64,000 nucleotides of DNA from Hymenolepis diminuta (GCA_900708905.1 CAADRB010000067.1:523283-587282), one strand, 5' to 3'; counted from the first letter of the stretch, positions 1 to 10,563 are shown. Translations and numbers: made by a program. Notes: generated by a model from the sequence alone, not told the origin.

Positions 1-110
1 GAACTACTCCTACCACAAATTGGTGACTCTGCCACTACAAACCGGTGACCCTCAGCAATCTGGTGGCCCGCTACACACTCATCGTTATGCATAGTATCAA
101 ATGACAGATT
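1..110. repeat. Imperfect short tandem repeat at window edge
   Basis: Three diverged units of about 20-24 bp follow one another, each containing a core like 'ttggtgactctg', 'ccggtgaccctc' or 'ctggtggcccgc'. The stretch is more GC-rich than its surroundings. It may be the edge of a transposable element lying outside the window. I do not recognise the family. Confidence 0.3.
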
Positions 111-537
111 TCGAGATTTCGCATTTTCCTATTAATTCCATCGACACTTCATCTTCGCACTGATCACCGACTGAGAAATGTTATCAGATATTACTGCGAC
201 AATAGCTAAAAACGTTTCCTTCATTAGTCATATTTTACCTTGCAAGCAGAGATCGAAATAAGTACGTCATAAGTTCAGACAAATCATGTTGAAAAGGCTA
301 TTCTCAAGAAAATTTCTTTAACAATACTGAGGAAATCTGAAACTTCCACAAGATGGCAATCACTTTTTTAAAGTCAGAAGTCAGACATTTGGGTGAGCCC
401 ACATTTATATTGAACAAGCATGAGGAATGAGAGGAGAGTTAGGTGGTTAATTTTTTTAAAAACTGGGAATAAATGTCAGTACTGAGAAACTGTAACTGCG
501 TTGCATCCATTACTATACTAGATTCCGTTCGGTTGTA

Positions 538-1767
538 ACAGAAGTTCTGTCCACTTTTTCAATCCAAATTAAAGTGAAAATTTTGTGAAAAAAAACATTT
601 ATTTAATGCTTAATGCGGTTACCACTTTTATTAATTACATCGTCCCATCTTGTCAGAAATGTTCTGATTCCTTCTTCATTGAACTTAGTCAGACTCAAAA
701 AAGAAACTATCTTCATTTCGACCTCTTCTCTTGAAGTAAGCCTTTGTCCCATTAAATGATTCTATAAGCTCCTGAAAAGATGAATGTCGGTTGGTGCAAG
801 ATCGGGGGATGCATGACTTCCCAGCCAAATTCTTCAAGGAGTTTTTTGGCTGCTCATGAAGTGTGGGGTCTGACATTGCTATGGTACAGAATCACTGCTT
901 TTGATTGATCAAAGAAAGACGTTTTTCCTGCCGTTAACTGCTGACAGTAAACTTCAGATATTATTGTTTGATTGTCATCCATTAGTCCATAATAAACAAT
1001 TCCCTTCAAATCCCATCATACACAAATGAATTTTTCAAGTGCAGTCCACATCTCGGCTTTGGAATTGGCTTTGAACCACGACTTAGCCACTGTCGTTTGC
1101 GCTTAGCAATGTTGTAAAGGATCCACCACTTCTCGTCGCTGTCAGTTATGATTCGGTCTAAAAAAGGTGCCTGAAGTTCAGTTCACGAGAACGTAGTGAA
1201 ACACGACAGGTCACAATCTGTTGCCTGTTGATTGCAAATAAATCGTGTCGGACTCATTTCCCAGCCTTTGAGACTTCCCCAGCCAAGTCTTTTCATTTCC
1301 ATATATATGGTCATATGTTAGCTTACGTGAAAGATTTTGCTCAGTTCTCTAGTAGTGCAGGTTGGATTTTCATCAGTGGCAACTTGCAATTGCTCAGAAT
1401 GGAGTTTTTGAGCATTCTGTTCTCGATTCGTCTTTCAAGCTGAAGTCATCCTTTTCGAAACGTAAAAAATACCTTCTGCAGGTCTTTTCATTCGCGGCAT
1501 CATTTCCATAAGTGGATTTGTGTTTTTTGCTGCTGAGCTAGTCGTATTTCCTTGATGAAATTCAAGGAGTAAAATATGCCTGATATGCTCTTTATTTGGA
1601 GTGTACATTAGGGCTAGAAGTAGTCATTAATAGCGATGATTATCACACAATCGGAAAGAAAAAAATAATATTTCATTAATTACTATAGAAAGCATACAAC
1701 ATTAATGAGCTAAATTGAAGTGATCGTATCCTACACACATAGCTCAAAAACTGGACAGAACTCCTGT
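538..1767 (-). mobile_element. Decayed mariner-family (Tc1/mariner) DNA transposon
   Basis: The left end (acagaagttctgtcca at 538) and the right end form terminal inverted repeats that match at 20 of 22 positions. Each end is flanked by the dinucleotide TA (536-537 and 1768-1769), the target-site duplication expected for this superfamily. The length of 1,230 bp is close to that of full mariners (about 1.3 kb). The minus strand between the ends encodes a broken mariner transposase. The element lies 0.9 kb upstream of the TyrRS gene. It appears full length but inactive through frameshifts and stops. Confidence 0.85.
603..1620 (-). pseudogene. Mariner transposase pseudogene
   Basis: The minus strand shows fragments of a mariner D,D34D transposase in more than one frame. 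The first catalytic block reads TDSDEKWW (about 1130-1156). A segment like DLKGIVYYGLMDD follows. The second block reads HSNVRPHTSW (about 855-890), where the usual catalytic Asp of HDNARPH is replaced. The third block, PDLAPTDIHLF (about 780-813), is in a shifted frame. A C-terminal segment with TRWDDVINKSGN ends at a stop at 603-605. Frameshifts, stops and the changed second Asp mean that no active enzyme is made. The N-terminus is poorly defined and the upper boundary is approximate. Confidence 0.8.
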
Positions 1768-1859
1768 TATTTATGGTTGAACTTGGGTCGAAGGTATTTT
1801 TACGAATCAAATTAAATAAGCATTAGTGTTCATTTCATTATTTTCGCTTCATTTTGACA

Positions 1860-2040
1860 TTTTTATATACAGCAGGTGTAAATCAACATCTGGCGACTCC
1901 GACAACAACATCCACAGGGGAAGAGTGTGTACATGTTTGCACATAGATACTTACATAGATGCTAGACATCAAGGAAAGATAGCGATGACCAGATACGGCT
2001 GACGTCAGACGAAGAAACATTCGAATGTAAATCCCTTTTT
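1860..2040 (+). repeat. Dispersed repeat, copy A (PBS-like segment inside)
   Basis: This stretch contains 'tctggcgactccgac', which resembles the primer-binding region that follows the LTR of gypsy-type elements. A longer stretch follows with 'gtttgcacatagatac'. An inverted, diverged relative lies near 17875-18060, where 'gtatctatgtgcaaac' is the reverse complement of the latter. This supports a dispersed retroelement remnant. The family is not identified. Confidence 0.45.
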
Positions 2041-2660
2041 ATTTATCAATAATTTAGTGTGGCTTTCCCGGTCATCTCCGTTTTGATCAACATGACGAAT
2101 TCATTCTATGTGGCTTCGATCCCATAATACTCCAATAAATCTGAATGGAAATTATGAGAAAGATTCTTTACATGAAACTGTTTAATGAGGAAGAGATGAA
2201 TTTGATAAAATTCATTATTATAATGTATATGCACAGATATTTTAACAATAGCTGGTTTTCTTTACTAAAAGAAATTGAAAGAATTGAAGTGAAATATTGA
2301 TAAGTAATTCAGAAATAAATAAATTCAACATACGAAGTTTTAATGTCAATACTAAATTGATCTCCTGCAAATGTTCTAAGAATTCTTCTGAATCAAGATA
2401 ACTTTTCATTATACTATTTGTATAGCAAGCATATAATTACAGTAATGTATTTTCGCGGTCAGATGAATTTATCTAAAACTTTAAAATAAAACATTTTTAG
2501 CTCTTTTAATTCAAAGCGAACCCCAAAACTAACTGCTTTCTTAATGTGAAGATTCAACAAATGGCATTATAGGATGTTTTGACCTTGAAATTTCGTAACT
2601 TGTGTTTTATATAACGGGTCTGCCGTGAAGTTCTCGTTTCTATAATATTTGGTTGATTAC

Positions 2661-2676
2661 ATGATTTTTAGTCACA
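2661..2676 (+). promoter_or_regulatory. Possible 5' UTR or spliced-leader acceptor before the TyrRS start
   Basis: The sequence 'atgatttttag|tcacaATG' has an acceptor-like T-run and AG six bases before the start codon. It could be the acceptor of a 5' UTR intron. It could also be a trans-splice acceptor, since spliced-leader trans-splicing is known in flatworms. No upstream donor is evident. This is inference only. Confidence 0.3.
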
Positions 2677-5600
2677 ATGCAAGATAACAAAGCATATTCA
2701 CTTATTGTACAAAATTTGCAGGTAAGTGTTTCGCATTTTTCTTTTTCGAAATGGTCAATCTTAATTCAAATGGTTTTACCGTACTTTAGGAAGTTGTTGG
2801 AGATGTCGAATTGAAAAAAGCCTTACAAAAGAGCGATGAAAAAGTATTTCAAGTATACTGGGGCACAGCTACTACAGGCAAGCCACATGTTGCCTACTTC
2901 GTTCCAATATGTAAAATTGCTGACATGTTGCATGCTGGAGCAAAGGTTATCATTCTATTCGCGGATCTTCATGCTTATCTTGACAACATGAAATCTCCAT
3001 GGAGTATTCTATGCCATCGAGCTACCTACTATGAGACTGTTATCAAGGCTATGTTAGAATCTGTTGGGGTTTGTCTCGATCAACTTCACTTCATTCGGGG
3101 ATCACAATATGAATTGACTAGGTACAGTTTTTATTTATTATTTTGTTTTAAATGAATCTTATCCCTTCATTTCATTTGTTGTCTGCTTCTTTATTACAGT
3201 TCTGGCATTAACAATTATCGTCATATAAACAGCCAAACTTCTTTTCTACTATTTTCCTATTGTTCTCAGTTTCGTGATTCTTAATAGTTTTCTTGTTAAT
3301 ATCTCATAAATAACGTACGAAACCTATTTTTATTATTTGCTATGAATTATATTAATTCTTACTGTTTTTATCATGCAGTTATCTCGTATTTGCAGTTTGG
3401 TAAGTATTTGTCTCGATGTTTTATAATTGATGATTTAATTCTTCTATATAGTCGGTAAATAGTGGACTTCAGGTCCTGTAAAACATATTTCGTAATCTAA
3501 TTCAGTCATCTGAATAAAATTCAACTAATGATTTATGTTACCTGGCATTTTATCGATACAAGTGCTATAATGCCTTACGATTGTTTCCTCAAATGTAGTG
3601 GTAAGTTTCCCGATATTCGAATTCGTTATTTTAAAGTGTTCATGTTCATATTTCTTCAGATGCGATCCTTTTGAATCGATCAAAATTTACTATAATGAAG
3701 TTAGTGGTTAGTAACTACACAAGCTCATTTATGAATGTGTAGGCAATACTCGATTTGGATAGACTGATGGTATCCTGAACTCGCTCTTATGAGAAACTCA
3801 TCATATCACCAAATCCACATTCATGGATTTGCGTCGATGACCCTTTGATTTGGCGGACGTGCACGTTTCAATTACTGTCCTACGGATATCCTTGTATTAA
3901 GGCAAATACATTCCACCAATCTTCACTTAACTATAACCACTATTACCGTTAGAACCGAGCTGACCTCTAAATTTAATGGTGTGAGCATTTCCTCTTCGGC
4001 ACTTTCATATTTATGTTTACTTAAGTTTACAACGCATATCAGCACAATATATAATTGAGTCAAAGTTTGGCTGTATTTTCTTAATTTTCGCTCAAGGTCT
4101 TTGTAGGAGTTGATCTAATTATGCTAAGATATAGTTATTGGCTATTTGGAACTCTGCTTGTGTAATTTGAATTCTACCAATAGTTAGGCGACATAAGCCG
4201 AACTTATTGACCCTATCGCACGTGTCAAGGTTTTTTGTATTTAACATTAAGTCATTTTTATTTGTCTTGTCAGATTAGATTTTATAGGATAAAGGATTGG
4301 TTCCATATGTATTATAACATGATTGCTCCATACGGCTTATATCTCCTCAATTATCGTAATGATATACACATTTTGTTTCCAATGTGATATTGTTTAAATT
4401 GTCTCGTTATTTGAAGTTTTCATTTGTTTTTTTGTCATGCAATGATATGGGCTTATATTGGTAAAGGCCTACGTGTAAAACGAAACTACTTGACACAATT
4501 ATGTAGAAGACTGGAGTTAATGCGTTATCTTCTGATCTTCATGTAGTCACTTTCCCACGCATTGACCTGCCTTAAGTATTACAATGTTTTCTACTAAATT
4601 TTTTAAATCTTAACCTTCCTCTATATGAATTATAATAGGTGGCAACGTTAAGGGCTAAAATATACGATCCATATTCAGCATATTGCCCTCGTTTTTTCAG
4701 ATTATACAGTGAAGATGTCTACCGCATCTGTGCTGACACAAGCATCAGAGATGCACGTAAAGCTGGTGCTGAAGTGGTCAAGCAAGTGACCAGTCCTCTA
4801 GTGTCTGGCCTACTCTACCCTCTTCTTCAGGCTCTTGACGAGGAATACCTTCATGTGGATGCACAATTCGGAGGCGTTGACCAGCGCAAGATATTCATGA
4901 TGTGTGAAAGGGTATGTTCTAACAATTGGAGTTTACGTATTTTCTAATGTATCTTTAATACTCACCATTGGCACTTGGTATTCCATCAGTCATCAAATCT
5001 ATTATTACACAGTCAACAGTGCTGGTTAGCACTGATCTACAGTTAGCTAATGTACCTAGAAATCTAGCCATAGGACTATATGGCTCTCAAAATTTAGTGC
5101 ATTGAAGGGAGAAACGAGCGGAACTTATTAATTACCTTCTGGGCACTTGTATTGTGCTAATTAAGCTGTTTAGATAGGCAAACAACATACACTTGACAGT
5201 GGTAAGTTGCTGTATTTCAAAGGATGTTTATCGTGCAATAAGACACTGGTATTTTGAAATCACAATGCATTTTTGAGGTCACGTCCCTGTTGGTATTTAG
5301 ACTCAATTGGTGCTCTGTTAATCGTTTCTTCGTTAATAGATTCTCCCTAGGCTTGGATACAGGAAGCGTATTCATCTTATGAATCCCATGGTACCTGGTT
5401 TAAGCGGAGGTAAGATGTCTGCCTCTGAGGCCGCTTCAAAAATAGATCTGCTGGAATCAAGTGCCGATTTACGGACCAAGCTCAATTCTGCTTCGTGCCT
5501 ACCTGGACAAACTGCTGCTGATGGAAATGGGGTTCTCGCTTTCATCAAGTTTGTTGTCTTTCCCCTCGTACGACTCAAAAAAGCTGATTCGGGTAATTTT

Positions 5601-8600
5601 CAAACTACCTATTTCTCGACTAAATAGGCCATGATTTTATCCAATTTTTCTCCTTCAGGAGTTACTATTAATGACAAGACATTCTCAACCTACGAGGAGC
5701 TGGAAGCTGCTTACATTGCTGGTGATTCTACCGTTACCGATGAGACTTTGAAAGATTGTATTTTCAAGCACTTGGATCCATGCATGGAGGTCGTTCGTAA
5801 CCGATTCAAGAAGCCTAAATTTGTTAAACTACTGTCGGATGCTTATCCCAGTGATGAAGCCGCTTGTACTTCTAAACACGCTACGGGTAAATCCTACTAA
5901 TATACTACTTAATTTAAATAAGTAGTTTGAGCTATCACCAGGTTCATTTTAGAATCTGCTAACGCGTCTATTTTCATAAAAAATGACCAACTTACTGAAC
6001 TGAAAACAACTTTGGACAGTTTGCAACAGACTATGTGGATACCTAAAGAAGGACCCGGTGTATTGGTTGCTGCAATGACTTTTGGACTCGATGAAGACGA
6101 AGTAGTTAACTCCCTATCTGGTCGAGCTGTTCGTGTATTGTGGTCAGTGAAGCCTACTGGTGTTCCTCATTTGGGTCTCTACTTACCCATTAGGGACCTA
6201 GCACTCCTCTCAAAGCATCCCGGTTTCATTGTAAGTGTTTGGTGTGTTATCGTATTTTATTTCCGATAATTTGCCAGTTCAAAATTGTTCATCTTACAGA
6301 TTATCATCGTTATTGATGATATTAGTGCCTTCTTAGAGGGCAAATGTCCATGGAATCTGCGGGAATCTCGCTGCAAACTCTATGAGACGGTCATCACTGC
6401 ATTAATTAAGTCTTCCTGTGGAGATATGAAATACTTCCGCATCGTACGTAGCAGTGATTTTAAGTGCGAGGGGTAAGTCCAATTTTTTTTAATACATATT
6501 TCGAGAGTAGGCGGCTTTATGATACTAGGTACTTTATATTCTTCTTTAACATTTTTTCCTGTTCTCTAATCTGTTTTTATGAGATTGAATACTCCTCAAA
6601 AGCAAAATCTGATCACCAAATTGTGGAAGTAGAGACTAGTAGATTATAGACGTTGAGTCGCGACTAATGCCTACCAGTAGACAACCACACTTCTCTAATC
6701 AGAATGCTAAGAAATGGAAGTGGGCCATTGTGCAAGAGCAATGGAAATTTGAGGGAGGGGGAGGGGGAAGAAATACGAACGAAGAATGGAGAAGAAAGTG
6801 CTAGAAGCAGGCGTTTGCACTGAGTGTAGAAAATTCGACACGTGTATAGTGCATTCATATTAGCTGGGTCACCGCCGGCAGAGGCGAGTAGAAACTGATA
6901 TGCCACAAATGAACTTTGGTCAGAGAGGATTGAAATGCAGTGACTGCACTTGGTTTGCTTGTTTATTCGAGCACAAAAATATTTTCATAAATAATGCTTA
7001 AATTTACACGTTATAAAATAATTTTGAGAAGCATTTATGAGGTTATCCTTTATGTTAACAACGTCTTTAACGTGTATGTCACAATCAGTCATATTTTGTT
7101 AGAGCTGGCTCTTATCACCTATGACCGCTCTCTCCCGTCATGCCTCCTACAATTTGTTCAGAGCTATAGAAAGAAGACAAGATTGTGGAAAATGCAGATA
7201 ATCGAGATAAGATGCTCAGCTAATTCTCTCTTTATTGACAAAGGGTGAATTTATACGCAAATCAGGAATAGAAATGTATAGATGAGAACAAAGATCGATC
7301 ATCACTGTGATACCTTCAATCCAAATTGTGATTGTCACCTACTGGGGACAACACATCTTTACTAAATCATATTTTAGGATATGGTGACAAGTATCGGTTT
7401 TGGGGCGGATATAAACACTATCGAGACCAATAAAGCCGTCAGAGAGGAGACCAGGCCAAGAGTTTGCTTCGTCCAGAATTGTATGTTTTATCTTTGCACA
7501 GCTCATACATGTTGGATCTCTACCGAATGGTCAGTCTGGTTCCGGAGAACGATGCAGCAGCTTTTAGCGGAGCAATTTCATCAGCTCAAATGAAGGCTCT
7601 GGAGTCTGAAGAGAATGAGGAGGAAGGAACTGGAGCAAACCTCTCAGTTCTTCTCCTACCTTTCATGAGATTTCTCGATGTCTACCATTTGAAAGCTGAT
7701 ATTCGTGTTGGTAGTCCGAGCTCTATTGAAAGACAGAAACGCTTCGCTCAAAAGGTACTATTACTTCTTCTTGCTACTTTATGATTTCAATTTTATTGGC
7801 AAAAACCCATCAAAACTTAATGTATAATACACCGATTGTATCTGTAGAGGCATAGTTTTTAAATTTAAGCGACTAAGGGGAGGTTTGATCTGTGATATTC
7901 GGAGTTCATTTTTACCAACCCGCTCAACTTTCCTATATTGCTTGATATGAATCTCGAAATTATTCGGAGGAGGTTTCAGTCTGTTGTTATGGTACTCTTA
8001 ATACTTTTTGAATGGCCTTTCTATAGGATTAGCTTTATGTATAGGCGATTGAAAGTTTTTTTAATTTAGATTTAAATGACAACCGTCCTAAAAATAGGTC
8101 GACACTTTCCAAAGCTGCTTGGTCTTGTTAACATTATAAGCCACGCCAAACGCAATTTCTCCCGCTTACTTATTTTCCACTAGGCAACTTTTCCTCTTTT
8201 AAATTGATTCCTAGCAGCAACGGATCATCTTTATACTCAAAGAGCATCAGTCTGGTGATAATCTTCAATCGATTCCAATTTGAGATTGTCCGATTTAGCG
8301 TAGATCTCGCAAAAGTTCATTCCATTTATTTGTTTCATTTAGCCTTTTACTTTTTCTCTTGAGCCTGAAAATAGTTTTTCGAAATAGAAATCGTCCAAGT
8401 CCATAAAACGCTGTAGCTTCGCTAATATTTGAGTATTAATAGATACAGGCACTGATTGCTTGAGCAGTCGGCATGACCCTCGGAAGCCTTTTTGAGATCA
8501 ATCAAATTATTTTTCTATGTAAAACTTACATTGTTTTTCTCCCTTAGTTCCTTCCTCGTTTTGACGAAAAATTTAAGATGCCCTTTTTCGCAGTCAACAA

Positions 8601-10488
8601 AATGCTTCCAGCTCTAATTAGCGCCGCTGACGTCACAATTATGCCATGTCCTTCAATGTCACCATTTGTGCCACCGCTTCGCGACCCTCAAGTGGCACAC
8701 TCAGTGGCTGCTCAAGCCCAGGCAAAAGTAATCGCTGAACAGTGCATTCCTCTAGTTGAACCCACTATTCCTGGAACAAATGTGGACGCCCTTACAAATA
8801 ACTCCACTTTCGTAATGCCTGCTCTGAAACGACGCCTCAAACAGACCTTCTGTCAACCTGGAAACGACAAGTTGAATCCCATCTTGGATATCTTGAAAAT
8901 GGTCATTATTCCCGAATTTAAACGCGACTGTAAGTCCATTATTAGGAAACAGAATAGAATAATTTGCCTTAGCTATTATTTCTCTATCTCCATTAAATAA
9001 GACAAGCAAAAAGGCAGAATATTGCGTGAGGACAATGCAGGCGTATGCAACATGGGTCGTGATAAAGGAGACCTATTGAAAAACGATAATAAGTTGGAGG
9101 ATTTCGTGTTCATTGTCCGTTGGTGAGCAACCACTAAAAACTCATTAATTGACAATCAGAGCACGCATGGGTATTAGTCAGTATGCACACAATACGGGAG
9201 AAAATCTCCAAATATCAAGGGGAAATGTGGTTATTTTAGCAGGCGGGAGCGATCAACAAACACCTTAAGAGAATAATTAACGTAGATAAACTTGACTTCT
9301 TTGAAAATTCTCGAGATCGGATTTATAATCTATTTTAATTTTAATAGCTGTCGATCATATAGTGTTACCTCGATTACCAAAACATGGAGGTCCCATAAGC
9401 GTGAAGCTGGAGGAATGTGAACTTGACGAGGATGGCAAATGTCGACTTGATGATATCTTTGCTTCCGAGGATCTTCATCCAGGAGACCTGAAGGCTGCAT
9501 TGGAGGAATTTATTGAGACCCATTTGAGGAGTCGTCTGGCTAGAAATTTACCCGATGTTAAGACTCTGAATGCGCTCATTGATGAAGCTTTTCCTGTGCC
9601 CAACAAGAAGGGCAAAAAACAGGCGAATCAATCTCCAAAGGCCAAAGAAGTAGCAAGGAAAGGTATATATTACTGAAATTTCTATGTGATGGTGTGCATC
9701 TTTTGGTTTAGATGGAATGCTCAAGGGTTCATCTGACAAAGGGGCTGCTTTTGATCCCATGATGCTGGAGTTTTTTGTTGGTGTAATTGTGGCCGTTGAT
9801 TCTGTATGTTCTTAGCTCTTTATATCGAATATTTCCATTGATCTTATTCTTTTAAACTGTATTTTTTTACTGTTCAGCACCCCAATTCGATCGACTACAA
9901 AGTTTGTCAAGTATCTTTCGGCAGAAAGAAGGATCGCATTTCTGTTATTTCGATGCCAAAAGATGCATTAATGAATAAGAAGGCCATTTTTATGACAAAT
10001 CTTAAACCCAGCGTAATTGAAGGTGTCACATCTGAGGTATGGCTAGTCTTCTGCTTTACTAACATTTGTTCATTTTGATTTTATTTAAAAACAGTCTGTT
10101 ATTGTATGCAGATTTTTTTCCTTATTCTTTCCTTTTGATAAGTTAACTCGTCTGCATTAAGCGTCACCTCTGAAGTTCTTCGTAGTTAGGTATTGTATCT
10201 AATGAGAGGACTGGACATAACATTAACGTTGTTTTATCTTCCTTTCAGGTCAAGATAATATGTGTGGACGAAAAGCAAGTGTTTGAGATCCCAGAGCACC
10301 CAGTTGGCACCAAGATGCAATTCAAACTGGTTGGCAAGGCAGGTGCAACTAAGGCTAAAACCGCAGTAGCTCCAGTGACAGGCATTGATTATGAGGGCCA
10401 CCCTGGATGGCAGGCCTTCTTTGCTGATATCTATCGGGACAATGGAAGTCTCTGTTGGCGGAACAACTGGCGTCTCATGGTTGCTTAA
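2677..10488 (+). CDS. YARS1: Double-length cytosolic tyrosyl-tRNA synthetase with C-terminal EMAPII-like domain
   Basis: The enzyme attaches tyrosine to tRNA-Tyr in the cytosol. I assembled 13 exons: 2677-2721, 2790-3121, 4701-4911, 5340-5592, 5659-5886, 5953-6230, 6300-6472, 7502-7754, 8548-8929, 9348-9662, 9712-9803, 9878-10036 and 10249-10488. All introns are GT-AG, phases agree at every junction, and the 2,961-nt total gives 986 aa plus stop. The order is TyrRS module 1 (residues about 1-356), TyrRS module 2 (about 357-823) and an EMAPII-like domain (about 824-986). Animal TyrRS is normally about 528 aa with a single catalytic module and works as a homodimer. Here the extra length is a second, diverged module. 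The start ATG at 2677 is chosen because the first 50 residues then align to human TyrRS with a one-residue offset (HVAY at 48-51). The upstream and downstream genes are unrelated. Confidence 0.93.
2790..5886 (+). other. TyrRS module 1: catalytically complete, anticodon motif lost
   Basis: Exons 2-5 encode a class I TyrRS module. Visible motifs are Y38-W-G-T, the HIGH-type signature H48-V-A-Y51 (2886-2897), the tyrosine-pocket residues Y165, Q169, D172 and Q187, and the KMSKS-type loop K221-M-S-A-S225 (5412-5426). All sit one residue before their human TyrRS equivalents, as recalled from the family. In the helical anticodon-binding part, the conserved HPGDLK is replaced by T307-D-E-T-L-K312, so the His and Asp that contact anticodon bases are absent. 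The module should therefore activate tyrosine but read the anticodon poorly on its own. Confidence 0.9.
3122..4700 (+). other. TyrRS intron 2 (1.6 kb)
   Basis: This GT-AG intron separates the codons of residue R126 (phase 2). I see no gene, repeat pair or RNA inside it. The open frame that runs into 4701 from 4639 is intron read-through upstream of the acceptor at 4699-4700. Confidence 0.7.
6473..7501 (+). other. TyrRS intron 7 (1.0 kb) with G-rich tract
   Basis: This phase-2 intron is at the position homologous to intron 2. It contains a G-rich run (about 6745-6768) and a relatively GC-rich stretch (6660-6960) that opens an 80-codon frame on the minus strand. That frame looks like a by-product of the G-rich run. 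Nothing else is recognised. Confidence 0.6.
7755..8547 (+). other. TyrRS intron 8 (0.8 kb)
   Basis: This phase-0 intron is at the position homologous to intron 3 of module 1. It holds no recognisable feature. Confidence 0.7.
8930..9347 (+). other. TyrRS intron 9 (0.4 kb)
   Basis: This phase-1 intron corresponds in position to intron 4 of module 1 (5593-5658), which is only 66 bp. No feature is seen inside it. Confidence 0.7.
9712..10488 (+). other. EMAPII-like OB-fold tRNA-binding domain
   Basis: Exons 11-13 encode about 163 residues resembling the C-terminal domain of animal TyrRS and the cytokine domain of AIMP1. Typical positions are visible: [18 protein letters not shown] (the VGxI...HPxAD strand-turn), then [16 protein letters not shown] (the NLKPxxxxGVxSxxM region), then [12 protein letters not shown]. 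The domain binds tRNA nonspecifically in other family members. The human cytokine-like role is not inferable here. Only one such domain follows the two catalytic modules. Confidence 0.85.
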
Positions 10489-10563
10489 TTACCTGCCTAT
10501 TTATTGTGTTTCTACTCCAACCTTACTTTGACGCCAGTAGAATATTTGTTGGTTTTCGTTGTT

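Larger units (their letters stand above)
1768..2676. other. Upstream intergenic stretch of the TyrRS gene
   Basis: Apart from the repeat at 1860-2040 this is A+T-rich sequence without a convincing reading frame, TATA element or other promoter motif. The promoter of the downstream gene is presumably here or just before, but nothing in the sequence marks it. Confidence 0.5.
5953..9662 (+). other. TyrRS module 2: pseudo-catalytic, anticodon motif retained
   Basis: Exons 6-10 encode a second, strongly diverged TyrRS fold. The HIGH-type signature is H429-L-G-L432 (6168-6179) inside [13 protein letters not shown], and [14 protein letters not shown] and LDLYRM align to module 1. The tyrosine-pocket Tyr, Gln and distal Gln are changed to L419, L559, R563 and R584; only D566 remains. 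The KMSKS loop is gone, replaced by a longer segment rich in Pro, Ala and Val (residues about 610-680). An acidic insertion (residues 541-548) has been added. In contrast H762-P-G-D-L-K767 (9476-9493), the anticodon-binding motif, is intact. A lysine-rich linker (about 803-823) leads to the EMAPII-like domain. Confidence 0.88.

Noticed and set aside
1228..1443. Plus-strand frame of 71 codons
   Set aside because: It lies antisense to the mariner transposase remnant.
4639..4700. Open frame upstream of TyrRS exon 3 as coding
   Set aside because: The homology to TyrRS begins only after the acceptor 'gttttttcag' ending at 4700, and the phase-2 junction rebuilds an Arg codon there.
5340..5352. Acceptor 'ccctag' at 5350 for exon 4
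   Set aside because: It gives the wrong phase and drops a conserved block. The acceptor at 5338-5339 is in phase 0 and restores ILPRLGY.
5372..5578. Minus-strand frame opposite TyrRS exon 4
   Set aside because: It is a shadow of the real exon; no independent motif or splice context.
6745..6768. G-quadruplex in intron 7
   Set aside because: Only three G-runs of three or more separated by single A are visible, too few for a standard four-run motif.
6664..6906. 80-codon minus-strand frame in TyrRS intron 7
   Set aside because: It depends on a G-rich run that translates to low-complexity Ser/Pro; no homology.
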